NCBI RefSeq assembly: GCF_002954715.1
Contig: NZ_MSCP01000001.1
Coordinates: 1,520,118 to 1,584,117 of the forward strand
DNA length: 64,000 nt
Reading direction: 5' to 3'
Origin: Aliivibrio sifiae
GTDB lineage: Bacteria > Pseudomonadota > Gammaproteobacteria > Enterobacterales > Vibrionaceae
The translations under genes and the position numbers were made by a program. The notes beneath the pieces were generated by a model. That model worked only from the letters and a program-made list of their open reading frames with translations. It did not search any database and was not told the DNA's origin. Positions within the stretch are counted from its first letter, which is position 1. The number at the start of each line of letters is the position of its first letter. Below, piece by piece: positions 48,851-56,327 of this stretch.

Positions 48851-49702
48851 TTATTCGTGCTCGGCAACGGCAGGTAGTGATTTGACGCCATGTTCTAAGT
48901 GAACTTCTTCGAACTTAAACGCGCGCAAGTCAAGCTGGTAACAATAAGGAGCAGACTTAAAACTTTGCTTTCCAAGTAATTGTAAGACACTCGATGATCC
49001 AGTTAGCGTACTTGCAAGTAAGCAAGAACAACTGAGAGATGCAACTTTGTGTGCGTCGAAATCGAGGTTAGCAGACTTTTGATAGTTGAGATAAAGTGAC
49101 GATGGTGTTAAACCGTTCCCAAACTTAACTAGTTTCTCTTGTTCGGTATCGTTTTTCTGTAAATTAAAAAATGTTTCGAATGGCATAGCTTCTGGAGTGA
49201 ATAAATGCAGCGATGCACCAAAACCAACTGGTCCGGACATTATAACTGGAATACCTCGCTCTCTAGCTCTGCGATACATGAGCATTCTTGGCTCTATAAC
49301 AAAGTAGTCAAGAGCGTCACAGACTAAGTCGACACCGTCCAAGAACTCTTCTATTGTGTCTTCAGAGATAGCAGTCAAGATTTTTGTCTCAACGTTTGGG
49401 TTTATGTCATGTAATCGGCGACTAAGAACGTCAGCTTTTTCTTGCCCTAATGTACTAATAGTGCAACCGAATTGACGGTTCATGTTTTCTGGGCCAAATG
49501 TGTCAAAATCAGCTATGGTAACTGAACCTACCCCCATTCTGACTAACGTTTCGGCATGGGTAAATCCAACTCCTCCAGCACCAGGTACAGCAATTTTTTT
49601 ACCTTCTAGTGTTTTAAGTTCCTCCTCACTTACGATCCCAAGCATACGGCTAAATAGTAGTGAGTGGTCATAATCATCTTTTCTGTTTTCGTCTTTCATC
49701 AT
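48851..49702 (-). CDS. E1/ThiF-like adenylyltransferase
   Basis: ThiF/MoeB/E1-type enzymes bind ATP and adenylate a carboxyl group, usually of a small ubiquitin-like protein or peptide. The 283-residue protein has the Rossmann nucleotide-binding loop VPGAGGVGFTHAETLVRMGVG, the Asp of TIADFDTFGPENMNRQFG, and the RLHDINPNVETK region, with an Arg-finger-like start. The CxxC zinc motifs of ThiF are absent. There is no ubiquitin-like ThiS/MoaD partner nearby, so a free amino acid or small acid may be the substrate; this is inference. It ends the minus-strand operon. Confidence 0.82.
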   Translation of the reverse strand: MMKDENRKDDYDHSLLFSRMLGIVSEEELKTLEGKKIAVPGAGGVGFTHAETLVRMGVGSVTIADFDTFGPENMNRQFGCTISTLGQEKADVLSRRLHDINPNVETKILTAISEDTIEEFLDGVDLVCDALDYFVIEPRMLMYRRARERGIPVIMSGPVGFGASLHLFTPEAMPFETFFNLQKNDTEQEKLVKFGNGLTPSSLYLNYQKSANLDFDAHKVASLSCSCLLASTLTGSSSVLQLLGKQSFKSAPYCYQLDLRAFKFEEVHLEHGVKSLPAVAEHE

Positions 49703-49740
49703 TATTCCATTATGTATTAGTGTATTCTTCGTGACAGTAG

Positions 49741-50298
49741 CTATTTATTTTTGTTGTGTGTGGATAAATAATCACTCTTGGTTATACCCATTAAGTACGA
49801 ATCAAAATAAATTCCTTCCCGAATGACCTGAGCCTTTCTAGCTCCCTCGTTTACAAGGCCAATCTTTTTGTAGATTGCTATTGCTGCCTCATTATCTTGG
49901 TAAACCACTAACTCTATACGCTCAAAATCGAGGTACATAAATCCCGTATGCAACGCTTTTTTCAAAAGATTAAAGCCAATTCCTTGTCCAGTTGCTTCAT
50001 CTGAAACACCCATTGCAAGAGAAGCAACTCTTCGCCACCGCCCGCTCGGCCACGTTAAATAGATGAACCCCGTAACTTTGCCATTGAGTTCTGCAATAAC
50101 CCAATGTTTATGCTCAGTATCGGCCATTAGGTCCTTTACCACCATTTCACTTGTATAAGGCATAGATGATAGGCCATGAAATACTTGCGGTTTAGACATT
50201 ATATCTGCGATGGCTTCTGAGTCTTTTACTCTCAATCCTCTGTAATTTAAGGTCGCACGCGAAGATGTTTTCTGATCATTTGAGTTCATATCAATCAC
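49741..50298 (-). CDS. GNAT-family N-acetyltransferase
   Basis: This 185-residue acyl-CoA-dependent N-acyltransferase is of RimL/RimJ type. The acetyl-CoA-binding motif A is VSDEATGQGIGFNLLKKAL, and motif B lies in YQDNEAAIAIYKKIGLVNEG. It should acetylate an amine, perhaps protecting the amino group of the pathway intermediate, which would suit an ArgC-like enzyme that works on N-acetylated substrates. The gene starts at GTG 50298 or ATG 50289, immediately after the oxygenase stop. Confidence 0.85.
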   Translation of the reverse strand: MIDMNSNDQKTSSRATLNYRGLRVKDSEAIADIMSKPQVFHGLSSMPYTSEMVVKDLMADTEHKHWVIAELNGKVTGFIYLTWPSGRWRRVASLAMGVSDEATGQGIGFNLLKKALHTGFMYLDFERIELVVYQDNEAAIAIYKKIGLVNEGARKAQVIREGIYFDSYLMGITKSDYLSTHNKNK

Positions 50299-50301
50299 TC
50301 G

Positions 50302-51018
50302 CTAATAGAATTCGACTACAAGCAGATCTCTAATTCCCAACTTATTTGGGTCAACTTGAACTATTGGAGAAGCAAAATGATAAGTAGAGGTGTCCTGGAA
50401 GAATATGCACTCTCCCTCTTTTGTCAGCGTATGGTCAAAAATGGGCGTTTTATTCTGGTCGAAAATGGTATTTATACCACCCGATACGTTTTCACGGTTA
50501 ATCATCAAAAGCGTGCTATATTTAACTCCATCATTGTGAATACCTTCCGGAGAAGGCTTTCCTTGTTGGTTCTGTTCCGCAATGATTCTGTTCTGGTAGA
50601 TATTTATATTCCAAACATCCTGATTAGTTAGTTCGCTTAACTCATATCCGATTTTTTTCAAAAGCTGATTCAATATAGAGTTGTGAAATACCTCCCCTTT
50701 TATGGGAGAAAACCATCGCTTTATACCACCATTTAGGGGATTCACCGCTGTTGGTTGGTAATAATGATCGTACTCCTTCATCCATAAAGTATCTTCTGAC
50801 CTTAGGTATCGAGCTTTACAGAAATTTCTAAAGCGATATTTGCCATCATCATTCATATAATTATCTTGATCGAGTTCATTCCAGGAATCCTTGAAATTAT
50901 CCCAATCTTCTGAATTAAAAGCGTCTTTACCCAAGAAGTCGTTGATATTTGAAACCATACAAATATTATCTATTACCTCGGACAATATTAGTTGATTTTC
51001 ATTATTGGCTTTCTCCAT
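50302..51018 (-). CDS. 2-oxoglutarate/Fe(II) oxygenase of the amino-acid hydroxylase family (DUF2257-like)
   Basis: The 238-residue protein resembles the 2OG-Fe_Oxy_2 family, whose known members, such as isoleucine 4-hydroxylase of Bacillus, hydroxylate free aliphatic L-amino acids. The iron ligands appear as His and Asp in PEGIHNDGVKYSTLLM and the distal His in TYHFASPIVQV. The conserved start of the core, RYRFRNFCKARYL-like (YRFRNFCKARYLRSED), is also seen. A late Arg (GIRDLLVVEFY) can bind 2-oxoglutarate. It is followed by the GNAT after three bases. This identification is by motif pattern. Confidence 0.75.
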   Translation of the reverse strand: MEKANNENQLILSEVIDNICMVSNINDFLGKDAFNSEDWDNFKDSWNELDQDNYMNDDGKYRFRNFCKARYLRSEDTLWMKEYDHYYQPTAVNPLNGGIKRWFSPIKGEVFHNSILNQLLKKIGYELSELTNQDVWNINIYQNRIIAEQNQQGKPSPEGIHNDGVKYSTLLMINRENVSGGINTIFDQNKTPIFDHTLTKEGECIFFQDTSTYHFASPIVQVDPNKLGIRDLLVVEFY

Positions 51019-51105
51019 ACCTATACACTCTTTTATTTTAATGGTTTAGAATTTGATATTACTTATCGGTGATAAAAATCAATCATTTACTTACAAATAA
51101 TACAT

Positions 51106-51372
51106 TCAGATTAAATCGATAAATATTTTCCCAGACTTTATTGACTCACATGTGCAAGCTAACCTGTGGTTTTCTTTGTTCCTTCCAATCACACTTAAAA
51201 TTATTTTTTCGTCTTCGGTCTTTGGTTTCAGAACGTTATGGTGGTCATTTAGTTCTACAACACACTGTCCACAAACTCCTTTTCGACATCCATAAGGAAT
51301 ATTGGATGACTCTTTTGTTTCTATTTCATGAAGAAATTGATTTTTTTCCATGTCTATCTCTAAATTTGCCAT
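51106..51372 (-). CDS. Plant-type [2Fe-2S] ferredoxin
   Basis: The 88-residue protein has the plant-type ferredoxin motif PYGCRKGVCGQCVVEL and the fourth Cys in RLACTCES. It should deliver electrons to a partner oxygenase; the divergent membrane desaturase or the diiron oxidase are the likely clients. No dedicated reductase is present, so a housekeeping ferredoxin reductase is needed. The start at ATG 51372 is preferred over GTG 51378. It is the first gene of the minus-strand operon. Confidence 0.88.
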   Translation of the reverse strand: MANLEIDMEKNQFLHEIETKESSNIPYGCRKGVCGQCVVELNDHHNVLKPKTEDEKIILSVIGRNKENHRLACTCESIKSGKIFIDLI

Positions 51373-51552
51373 ATACACCTCGATATCAATTTATAATAAT
51401 AATCTGATGTATAGACTCTTCTATCTAATTATTATTAAGAAGTGTTTAGTTATTTTTGCATCAAGAAATATTATATGCTCATCAAGGTGTTTTTGATTAA
51501 TATCATTATATTTTCACTCTATTATTAAGCATATTTAAAATGGAGTAAGCAA
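51373..51552. promoter_or_regulatory. Divergent promoter region of the metabolic cluster
   Basis: This 180-base AT-rich region separates the two divergent operons, and promoters for both must lie in or near it. I see no unambiguous -35/-10 pair. The T-N11-A-type half-sites are plausible for LysR control but cannot be called with confidence. Confidence 0.4.
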
Positions 51553-52431
51553 ATGAAAGTCGAAAACAACAATGATTATTTAGTTTCAATATCTGGCTCG
51601 TGTAATACCTCTTTTACAATTAAGATGACTTTGTATACATCAATGATATTAGGTGGTGCCTGGATGTATTTTATGGGTGGCTACTTCTTTTATGCAGGGT
51701 TTATCTTATTGGGGGTTGCATTTGCTCATGGAGTCGAGCTTCAGCATCAAGTTCTTCATGGTGGAGCTTTTTCTAATAACATCGTAAATCGTATAGTTGG
51801 TTTTCTATTAGGTGCCCCAATGCTCGTTAGCTATTCGAATTACAAGGCGAGTCATCTGATACATCATGCAAAAGTAGGGACGAAAGACGATACTGAATTT
51901 TTCGAATTTAATACTCTAGATGGAAGTAGCAATATATTTACAAAGCTAATTTCATTTTTCTTGATAACTCATTACATCGAATTCTTCAAACGTGTATTTA
52001 AAGCACTCCTTGGTAAGGATATTAACGATCTTTGTGACCAGAAAACCAACAAGCAGATTAGAAATGAGTACATCATGATGCTAGTTATTATTATTGTTGC
52101 AATTGTAGGGCTTGCATATTTTGAAATGCTGACTTATTTGGGAGCTTGGTTGTTACCTCTCTTTTTAGTAGCCTCACCACTACATACCCTAATTGAGTTC
52201 CCAGAGCACTTTGGTTGTAATAATGAAAGTGAGAATGTGTTGGAAAATACGCGTTCAATCCGAGCTAGCAGCTTTATGGTCTGGTACACAAATGGGAATA
52301 ACTACCATGTAGAGCATCATATGTATCCGCTTGTTAGACCTGAGAAATTATCAATTGTCCATAGAAGAATAAATCAGGATATTCAGCATACGAATCATTC
52401 ATATTCGGAGTTTTTCTTTGAGTCTATCTAA
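51553..52431 (+). CDS. Membrane fatty-acid-desaturase-type diiron oxygenase
   Basis: The 292-residue integral membrane protein has the three His boxes of the desaturase/hydroxylase superfamily: HGVELQHQVLHG, SHLIHHAKVG and NNYHVEHHMYP. It has about four membrane segments (around 25-60 and 160-210). Such enzymes desaturate or hydroxylate lipids and, in natural-product clusters, small acyl or amino substrates. With the ferredoxin divergently encoded next to it, an oxidative step on a membrane-accessible intermediate is likely. It is the first gene of the plus-strand operon, preceded by TGGAGTAAG. Confidence 0.87.
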   Translation: MKVENNNDYLVSISGSCNTSFTIKMTLYTSMILGGAWMYFMGGYFFYAGFILLGVAFAHGVELQHQVLHGGAFSNNIVNRIVGFLLGAPMLVSYSNYKASHLIHHAKVGTKDDTEFFEFNTLDGSSNIFTKLISFFLITHYIEFFKRVFKALLGKDINDLCDQKTNKQIRNEYIMMLVIIIVAIVGLAYFEMLTYLGAWLLPLFLVASPLHTLIEFPEHFGCNNESENVLENTRSIRASSFMVWYTNGNNYHVEHHMYPLVRPEKLSIVHRRINQDIQHTNHSYSEFFFESI

Positions 52432-52436
52432 GGTTT

Positions 52437-53021
52437 ATGATGCGTAATTTTTACTCAGAAAATCAATTAAGAATTCAAAAACTGAATGGTTCAGAGCGTA
52501 TAGCGAAGCAGCTTGAAGACACAAGGTTAATGATTGAGTTTAACGATGATGTAGCCCAAATAGTGAACTCATCGCTGTTCTTTTTCATTGCAACTTCGAG
52601 CGGTGACAGGAACTTGGAGTGCTCTTATAAAGGTGGGAATGAGGGTTTCGTACGTGTTATGTCAGATAATGAGCTTGCGTTTGCGAATTATGATGGAAAC
52701 GGAATGTACAAAACACTTGGTAATATTGATGAGAACCCCGAAGTTGCGTTGCTCTTTATCCAATTCAATGGAGACAAGCGTCGCATCCGCATTAACGGAA
52801 GAGCACGAATTTCTACAGATAAAGAAATTACACAGCACTTTCCTAAGGCGGAGAGCGTGATCATTGTTGAGGCTGAATTTATTTTCCCTAACTGCCCACG
52901 CCATATCCACACGATGCGATTTGAAGAAAACTCAATATATAGCCCAACTGAAGGCTATACCCCCCCTGAGCCATATTGGAAATCTAAGCCCGATTTAGCT
53001 CCTTATGTAAAGAAGAGATAA
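52437..53021 (+). CDS. Pyridoxamine-5'-phosphate-oxidase-like FMN-binding protein
   Basis: The 194-residue split-barrel protein resembles FMN/F420-binding PNPOx-like proteins (LFFFIATSSGDRNLECSYKGG, LAFANYDGNGMYKTLGNI and RRIRINGRARI). Such proteins reduce or oxidise small substrates or bind haem. In this setting it may act as a flavin oxidase or reductase on the pathway intermediate. It lies five bases after the desaturase and five before the diiron oxidase. Confidence 0.8.
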   Translation: MMRNFYSENQLRIQKLNGSERIAKQLEDTRLMIEFNDDVAQIVNSSLFFFIATSSGDRNLECSYKGGNEGFVRVMSDNELAFANYDGNGMYKTLGNIDENPEVALLFIQFNGDKRRIRINGRARISTDKEITQHFPKAESVIIVEAEFIFPNCPRHIHTMRFEENSIYSPTEGYTPPEPYWKSKPDLAPYVKKR

Positions 53022-53025
53022 CAAA

Positions 53026-53910
53026 ATGGACACACCGTATTTTAAACTTAATTCTACTCAGTATGTCTTACAAGATTATTATTCGTCAACGTTAGGCGAC
53101 CCTGTGCGGTTTAACGTAATTCCAGACTCTATCGATAGTCTTAGGGAAATACGACGAATAGAAGATGAATGGATGTCGTTTGAAGAAAATGCAATTGTAA
53201 ATGAAATTCTTCCATCTAATCCAACAGAGTTTAAAGGTTGGTATACAGATAAGCTATTAACACTTAATGAAAACATCAAAGAGTTCTTGGTGTATCTAAG
53301 AAACGAAGCGTCTCCTTCAGCAATTGCGTTTTACGTGTGTATGGAAGAGCTTGTCGATGGTAGTTTTGATGATGTGATGGCTTTGGCTCAATTAGGTGTC
53401 AATAATCGCTCAAAATTAACAATTGCTGAGAACTATTGGGATGAAATGGGAAATGGCAGTTATGATAAAATTCATACTGAAATGTTCACGGAGTCATCTA
53501 GGTATTGTAGAAATCTACTAGACGAAGTATCTCTTTCGTTACCAACTAATATCCCGACACCGTGCTTGATGAACGGGAACCTTGTAACGTTTTGGGCGCT
53601 TAGAAGAAAATACATTCCCCGGTTATTTGGAGCGATTGGTTTGATTGAAGGCTCAGCCCCCGTTAGATTCAAAGCAGTGACTAAAGGCATGGAAAGATGT
53701 GGCTTTCCAGAAGAAGCAATTGCTTATCACCGTGAGCATATTCATATTGACGCAATTCATGGTAAGGAATGGCTCAACAATATTCTATTACCATATGCGG
53801 AGCAAAGTGAACGTTGCTGTCAGGAGATGGCTCGCGGGGTTCTCATCCGCTTTCGAGTAGCAGAAGAGTATTATCGCTATATTGATAAAATCGTACGCGA
53901 AAATTGCTAA
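53026..53910 (+). CDS. Haem-oxygenase-like diiron oxidase (HDO superfamily)
   Basis: The 294-residue helical protein belongs to the TenA/PqqC/iron-containing-redox-enzyme fold. Metal-ligand candidates appear in order: Glu in FYVCMEELVDG, Glu/Asp in ENYWDEMGNG, and the His, Asp and His of YHREHIHIDAIHGKEW. This ligand set is typical of HDOs such as UndA, SznF and BesC, which catalyse oxidative C-C cleavage, N-hydroxylation and decarboxylation of amino acids or fatty acids. The reaction here cannot be predicted, but it is likely the key chemical step of the cluster. It ends the plus-strand operon. Confidence 0.85.
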   Translation: MDTPYFKLNSTQYVLQDYYSSTLGDPVRFNVIPDSIDSLREIRRIEDEWMSFEENAIVNEILPSNPTEFKGWYTDKLLTLNENIKEFLVYLRNEASPSAIAFYVCMEELVDGSFDDVMALAQLGVNNRSKLTIAENYWDEMGNGSYDKIHTEMFTESSRYCRNLLDEVSLSLPTNIPTPCLMNGNLVTFWALRRKYIPRLFGAIGLIEGSAPVRFKAVTKGMERCGFPEEAIAYHREHIHIDAIHGKEWLNNILLPYAEQSERCCQEMARGVLIRFRVAEEYYRYIDKIVRENC

Positions 53911-53920
53911 TAGATAACCT

Positions 53921-53949
53921 GAGTGCCTTGTTGAGAAAATGAGGCACTT
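53921..53949 (+). terminator. Hairpin after the diiron oxidase gene
   Basis: GAGTGCCT/AGGCACTT with a 13-base loop lies ten bases after the stop codon. The T-run is weak, so it may work together with the stronger hairpin at 54074. Confidence 0.45.
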
Positions 53950-54073
53950 AAATTGCATTTCGATTATACATCATAATCCGACAAGTCAATCATATTGCGG
54001 TATATTCTTTGAAAGGGATTTTTTACTGCGGTTGTTGAATGAATCAATCTAAATTGGGGTATGTTCATACTTG

Positions 54074-54109
54074 AAAAGGCAGCATATGGATGCGAATGCT
54101 GCCCTTTTA
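54074..54109. terminator. Strong bidirectional terminator next to the right end
   Basis: AAAAGGCAGCAT/ATGCTGCCCTTTT forms a 12-bp near-perfect stem with a 9-base loop and A/T runs on both sides. It lies between the cargo and the right transposon end and should insulate the cargo from outside transcription. Confidence 0.8.
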
Positions 54110-54164
54110 GTGTGATACTTTATTTCTCAGTATGAATCTTCAATACTTAGTATGATTCTTTATT
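54109..54164 (-). repeat. Three 20-base-spaced TnsB-like sites of the right end
   Basis: On the minus strand the sites are AATAAAGAATCATACT (54149-54164), ATTGAAGATTCATACT (54129-54144) and AATAAAGTATCACACT (54109-54124), exactly 20 bases apart. This tight packing is characteristic of the right end of Tn7, against the spread sites at the left end. Confidence 0.85.
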
Positions 54165-54175
54165 ACTCTCCTACA
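54149..54175 (-). repeat. Right terminal inverted repeat of the inner element
   Basis: On the minus strand this end begins TGTAGGAGAGTAATAAAG and ends ATCATACT. It pairs with the left repeat at 21 of 27 positions. The terminal dinucleotides TG/CA and the outer TGT/ACA are conserved. Confidence 0.92.
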
Positions 54176-54180
54176 CTAAC
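54176..54180. repeat. Target-site duplication, right copy (CTAAC)
   Basis: Identical to 45414-45418. On the minus strand it reads GTTAG within the coding sequence of the split gene. Confidence 0.92.
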
Positions 54181-54711
54181 TGCACTCTTATGAACCATCT
54201 TATAAGGATCGCTAAGAGCGAGAGAGAAAGCATCGAAGAATAAGTCAGGAAAGTTTTTTACAACTTCAAACGGAACATTTTCCCATGCCTTAATAGCACT
54301 TGCCCTGACCAAAACACTCTCATCCATTAGCGCCCCATACCAGTCAGATAAAACCAAGTTTAAACTACTGATCCCTGTAACCATTTGGGATATATGGGTG
54401 ATCATACACCCGCGCATCTGTTCCTGGTTCTTAGGGAGGTTTCTATATAAACCTAGAAAATCTTCTATTCTCCGATTCCCCTTATGCTTAGCGCCAACTG
54501 CTGCGAGGTTAACTAGAGATGATTGTAAGGAGTTAATCGCGTTCTTTTTGTTGTTTCGTTCTAGTTCGTCAAAAAACGAGTCAGTTACTTCAATGATATT
54601 TTTTTTGTCTATTTGCTCATACTTTTCCGTCAAAATAGCAGCAGCACCTATTAGATCATCAAAATTTTCATGCGCAAGTACTGAAAACTCGTCTCTTGTG
54701 TGTCTGAACAT
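54176..54711 (-). pseudogene. HEAT-like protein, N-proximal part (gene split, and also cut at its own 5' side)
   Basis: This is the upstream part of the gene interrupted by the inner element. It is helical, with a HEAT-type repeat (DESVLVRASAIKAWENVPFE, then FSLALSDPYKMVHKSAV). The frame is open beyond 54711 to 54795, but that upstream part is antisense to an Old Yellow Enzyme fragment, so it is not native. There is no room for a promoter between the two. I infer that the true 5' part of the gene was deleted. The reconstructed protein is at least about 420 residues and was coupled to the nuclease-like gene at 43279. Confidence 0.75.
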
Positions 54712-55627
54712 GTCTAATGTTGTGTTAGATGAACACAGTAACTTGGCGTTATTTACTGAATGGGCTAATGCAGGAAAACAAAATGGCTCACACATATGGG
54801 TACAGCTTAATCATCCCGGTAAACAAATTCCTAAATTTTTATGTGTCGACCCTGTTGCACCCTCTGCCATATCACTAGAACGCGGATTAGAAAAAGCCTT
54901 TAATACCCCTCGCGCACTAAGCGATAGCGAAATTCATGACATTATTAATAAGTTTGCCCTCAGTGCTAAGCTATCAAAACAAGTTGGTTTTACTGGGGTA
55001 CAAATTCATGGTGCTCATGGCTATCTTGTTAGTCAATTTTTATCAACAAGGCACAATCAACGTGACGATAAGTGGGGTGGTTCATTAAAAAATCGACTTC
55101 GATTTGTATTAGAAGTATATCGTGCAATCCGTAAAGAAGTTGGGGATGACTTTCCTGTTGGAATTAAGCTTAATAGCGCCGACTTTATGAAAGGAGGCTT
55201 CACTGAAGAGGAGTCAATGCTGGTTGTACAAACTCTGAGTGATAACGGCATCGACTTAATTGAAATATCAGGTGGTACTTATGAAAGTCCATCTATGATG
55301 GGTTCTAAAGATAAAAAAAATCCCGTAAAAGAAAGTACGATTAAGCGTGAAGCGTATTTTATGGATTACATGGAAAAAGTGAGGGATCTCGTTAGCACAC
55401 CATTAGTAGTTACAGGTGGTTTTAGAACTGCACAAGCAATGAATGATGCATTAAATACCTCCGCTACTGACTTTATTGGTATAGCTAGGACCATGGCTAT
55501 CGATCCTGATTTTCCTAACAAATTAATTAAAAACCCAAATCATGGGATGCCTCTAATCGAACCTACAACAGGTAAACCGTCACTTGATAAAATGGCGATG
55601 GTTGGGCTAGTTTGGTACGAACATCAA
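54712..55627 (+). pseudogene. NADH:flavin oxidoreductase (Old Yellow Enzyme family), fragment lacking both ends
   Basis: About 305 residues of an OYE-type TIM barrel are present: LDEHSNLALFTEWANAG, VQLNHPGKQIPK, the FMN-binding VQIHGAHGYLVSQFL, NQRDDKWGGSLKNR, VGIKLNSADFMKGG, EISGGTYESPSMMG and the phosphate-binding VVTGGFRTAQAM. Relatives have about 400 residues; roughly the first 70 are missing and the last about 30 are replaced by a pilin. The left junction abuts the HEAT-like gene and the right junction is around 55640. No promoter or start fits, so it is a pseudogene. Confidence 0.8.
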
Positions 55628-56134
55628 ATGTGGCGTATTGCTGAAGGAAAAGACGGTTTTACTATTATTGAGCTAGTCATTGTTATTGTCATTCTTGGTA
55701 TTTTATCAGTGACAGCCAGTGCAAAATTTATCACACTTCAACGTGATGCTCGTATATCAGCACTTCAAAGCCTAAAAGGCGAAATGATTGGAGCTATGAA
55801 TCAACTCCACCCTAAAACAATTCTTGCCGGAATAGATACTCAAGCCAGTGGTGCAATAACTATTGAAGGTAATGTAATTGAAATTGCTTATGGATATCCA
55901 AAAGCATTAGCAAATCAAACGTGGAATAAATTGATGAATCAAGAGTTTATAGATTCTCAATTCAATGATACAACACCATCAGAATGGTATTTCCATAATG
56001 ACACCAGTAAAGCATTCATTACTTTTATGCACAGAAGTAAAAAATACAGTAACGATAATTGCCATATTAAATATAGCGAAGCAATAAATGAAAATACTCT
56101 CCCTATTTTTGAATTTGTTAGTACAGGCTGTTAA
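55628..56134 (+). CDS. Type IV (MSHA-like) pilin fused in frame to the OYE fragment
   Basis: The sequence KDGFTIIELVIVIVILGILS is a classical prepilin cleavage site with Gly(-1), Phe(+1) and Glu(+5), followed by the hydrophobic N-terminal helix; two Cys near the C-terminus (NCHIKYSE and the final GC) may form the pilin disulphide loop. The mature part is 158 residues. The native leader is missing: the frame continues from the OYE fragment, and the nearest ATG (55628) gives the leader MWRIAEGKDG. That could work as a prepilin leader, but no good ribosome binding site precedes it. It may be a minor MSHA pilin remnant or a still-translated gene. Confidence 0.65.
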   Translation: MWRIAEGKDGFTIIELVIVIVILGILSVTASAKFITLQRDARISALQSLKGEMIGAMNQLHPKTILAGIDTQASGAITIEGNVIEIAYGYPKALANQTWNKLMNQEFIDSQFNDTTPSEWYFHNDTSKAFITFMHRSKKYSNDNCHIKYSEAINENTLPIFEFVSTGC

Positions 56135-56327
56135 TCGCATAGCTACCTAATAAACAGACAACCTTGATACAAAAATAAATGTAATTGCGTATATTTAAAT
56201 TATATTTATTGGGATCTGCCCTGTAATTTATAAATACTTCCTAGCACATATTTATTTCTATTCTAATCTTAATTCACATCAATTAAAAAGTTGATTGATG
56301 TTTTTGAATTACCTTTAAGGATATGAA

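Larger units (their letters stand above)
45419..54175. mobile_element. Inner Tn7-like element without transposase, carrying a metabolic gene cluster
   Basis: The 8757-bp element is bounded by 27-bp TGT...ACA inverted repeats and flanked by CTAAC duplications, and it splits a host gene cleanly. Each end has three copies of a 16-base site (consensus AATAAAGwTTCATACT): spread out on the left (45430, 45496, 45551) and packed at exact 20-base intervals on the right (54109, 54129, 54149). This asymmetry is characteristic of Tn7. No tnsA-E, tniQ or other recombinase is encoded inside, so it must have moved in trans or lost its tns genes afterwards. Cargo: two small unknown frames, then nine metabolic/regulatory genes. 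Confidence 0.9.

Noticed and set aside
54398-54711. Plus-strand open frame upstream of the OYE fragment that would extend it to a longer protein
   Set aside because: This stretch is antisense to the HEAT-like coding sequence, has no relation to OYE N-termini and is open only by chance.
54712-54795. Extension of the HEAT-like minus-strand frame to a start at 54795
   Set aside because: The added residues are the antisense of a recognisable OYE sequence, so the frame is open by chance across the junction.
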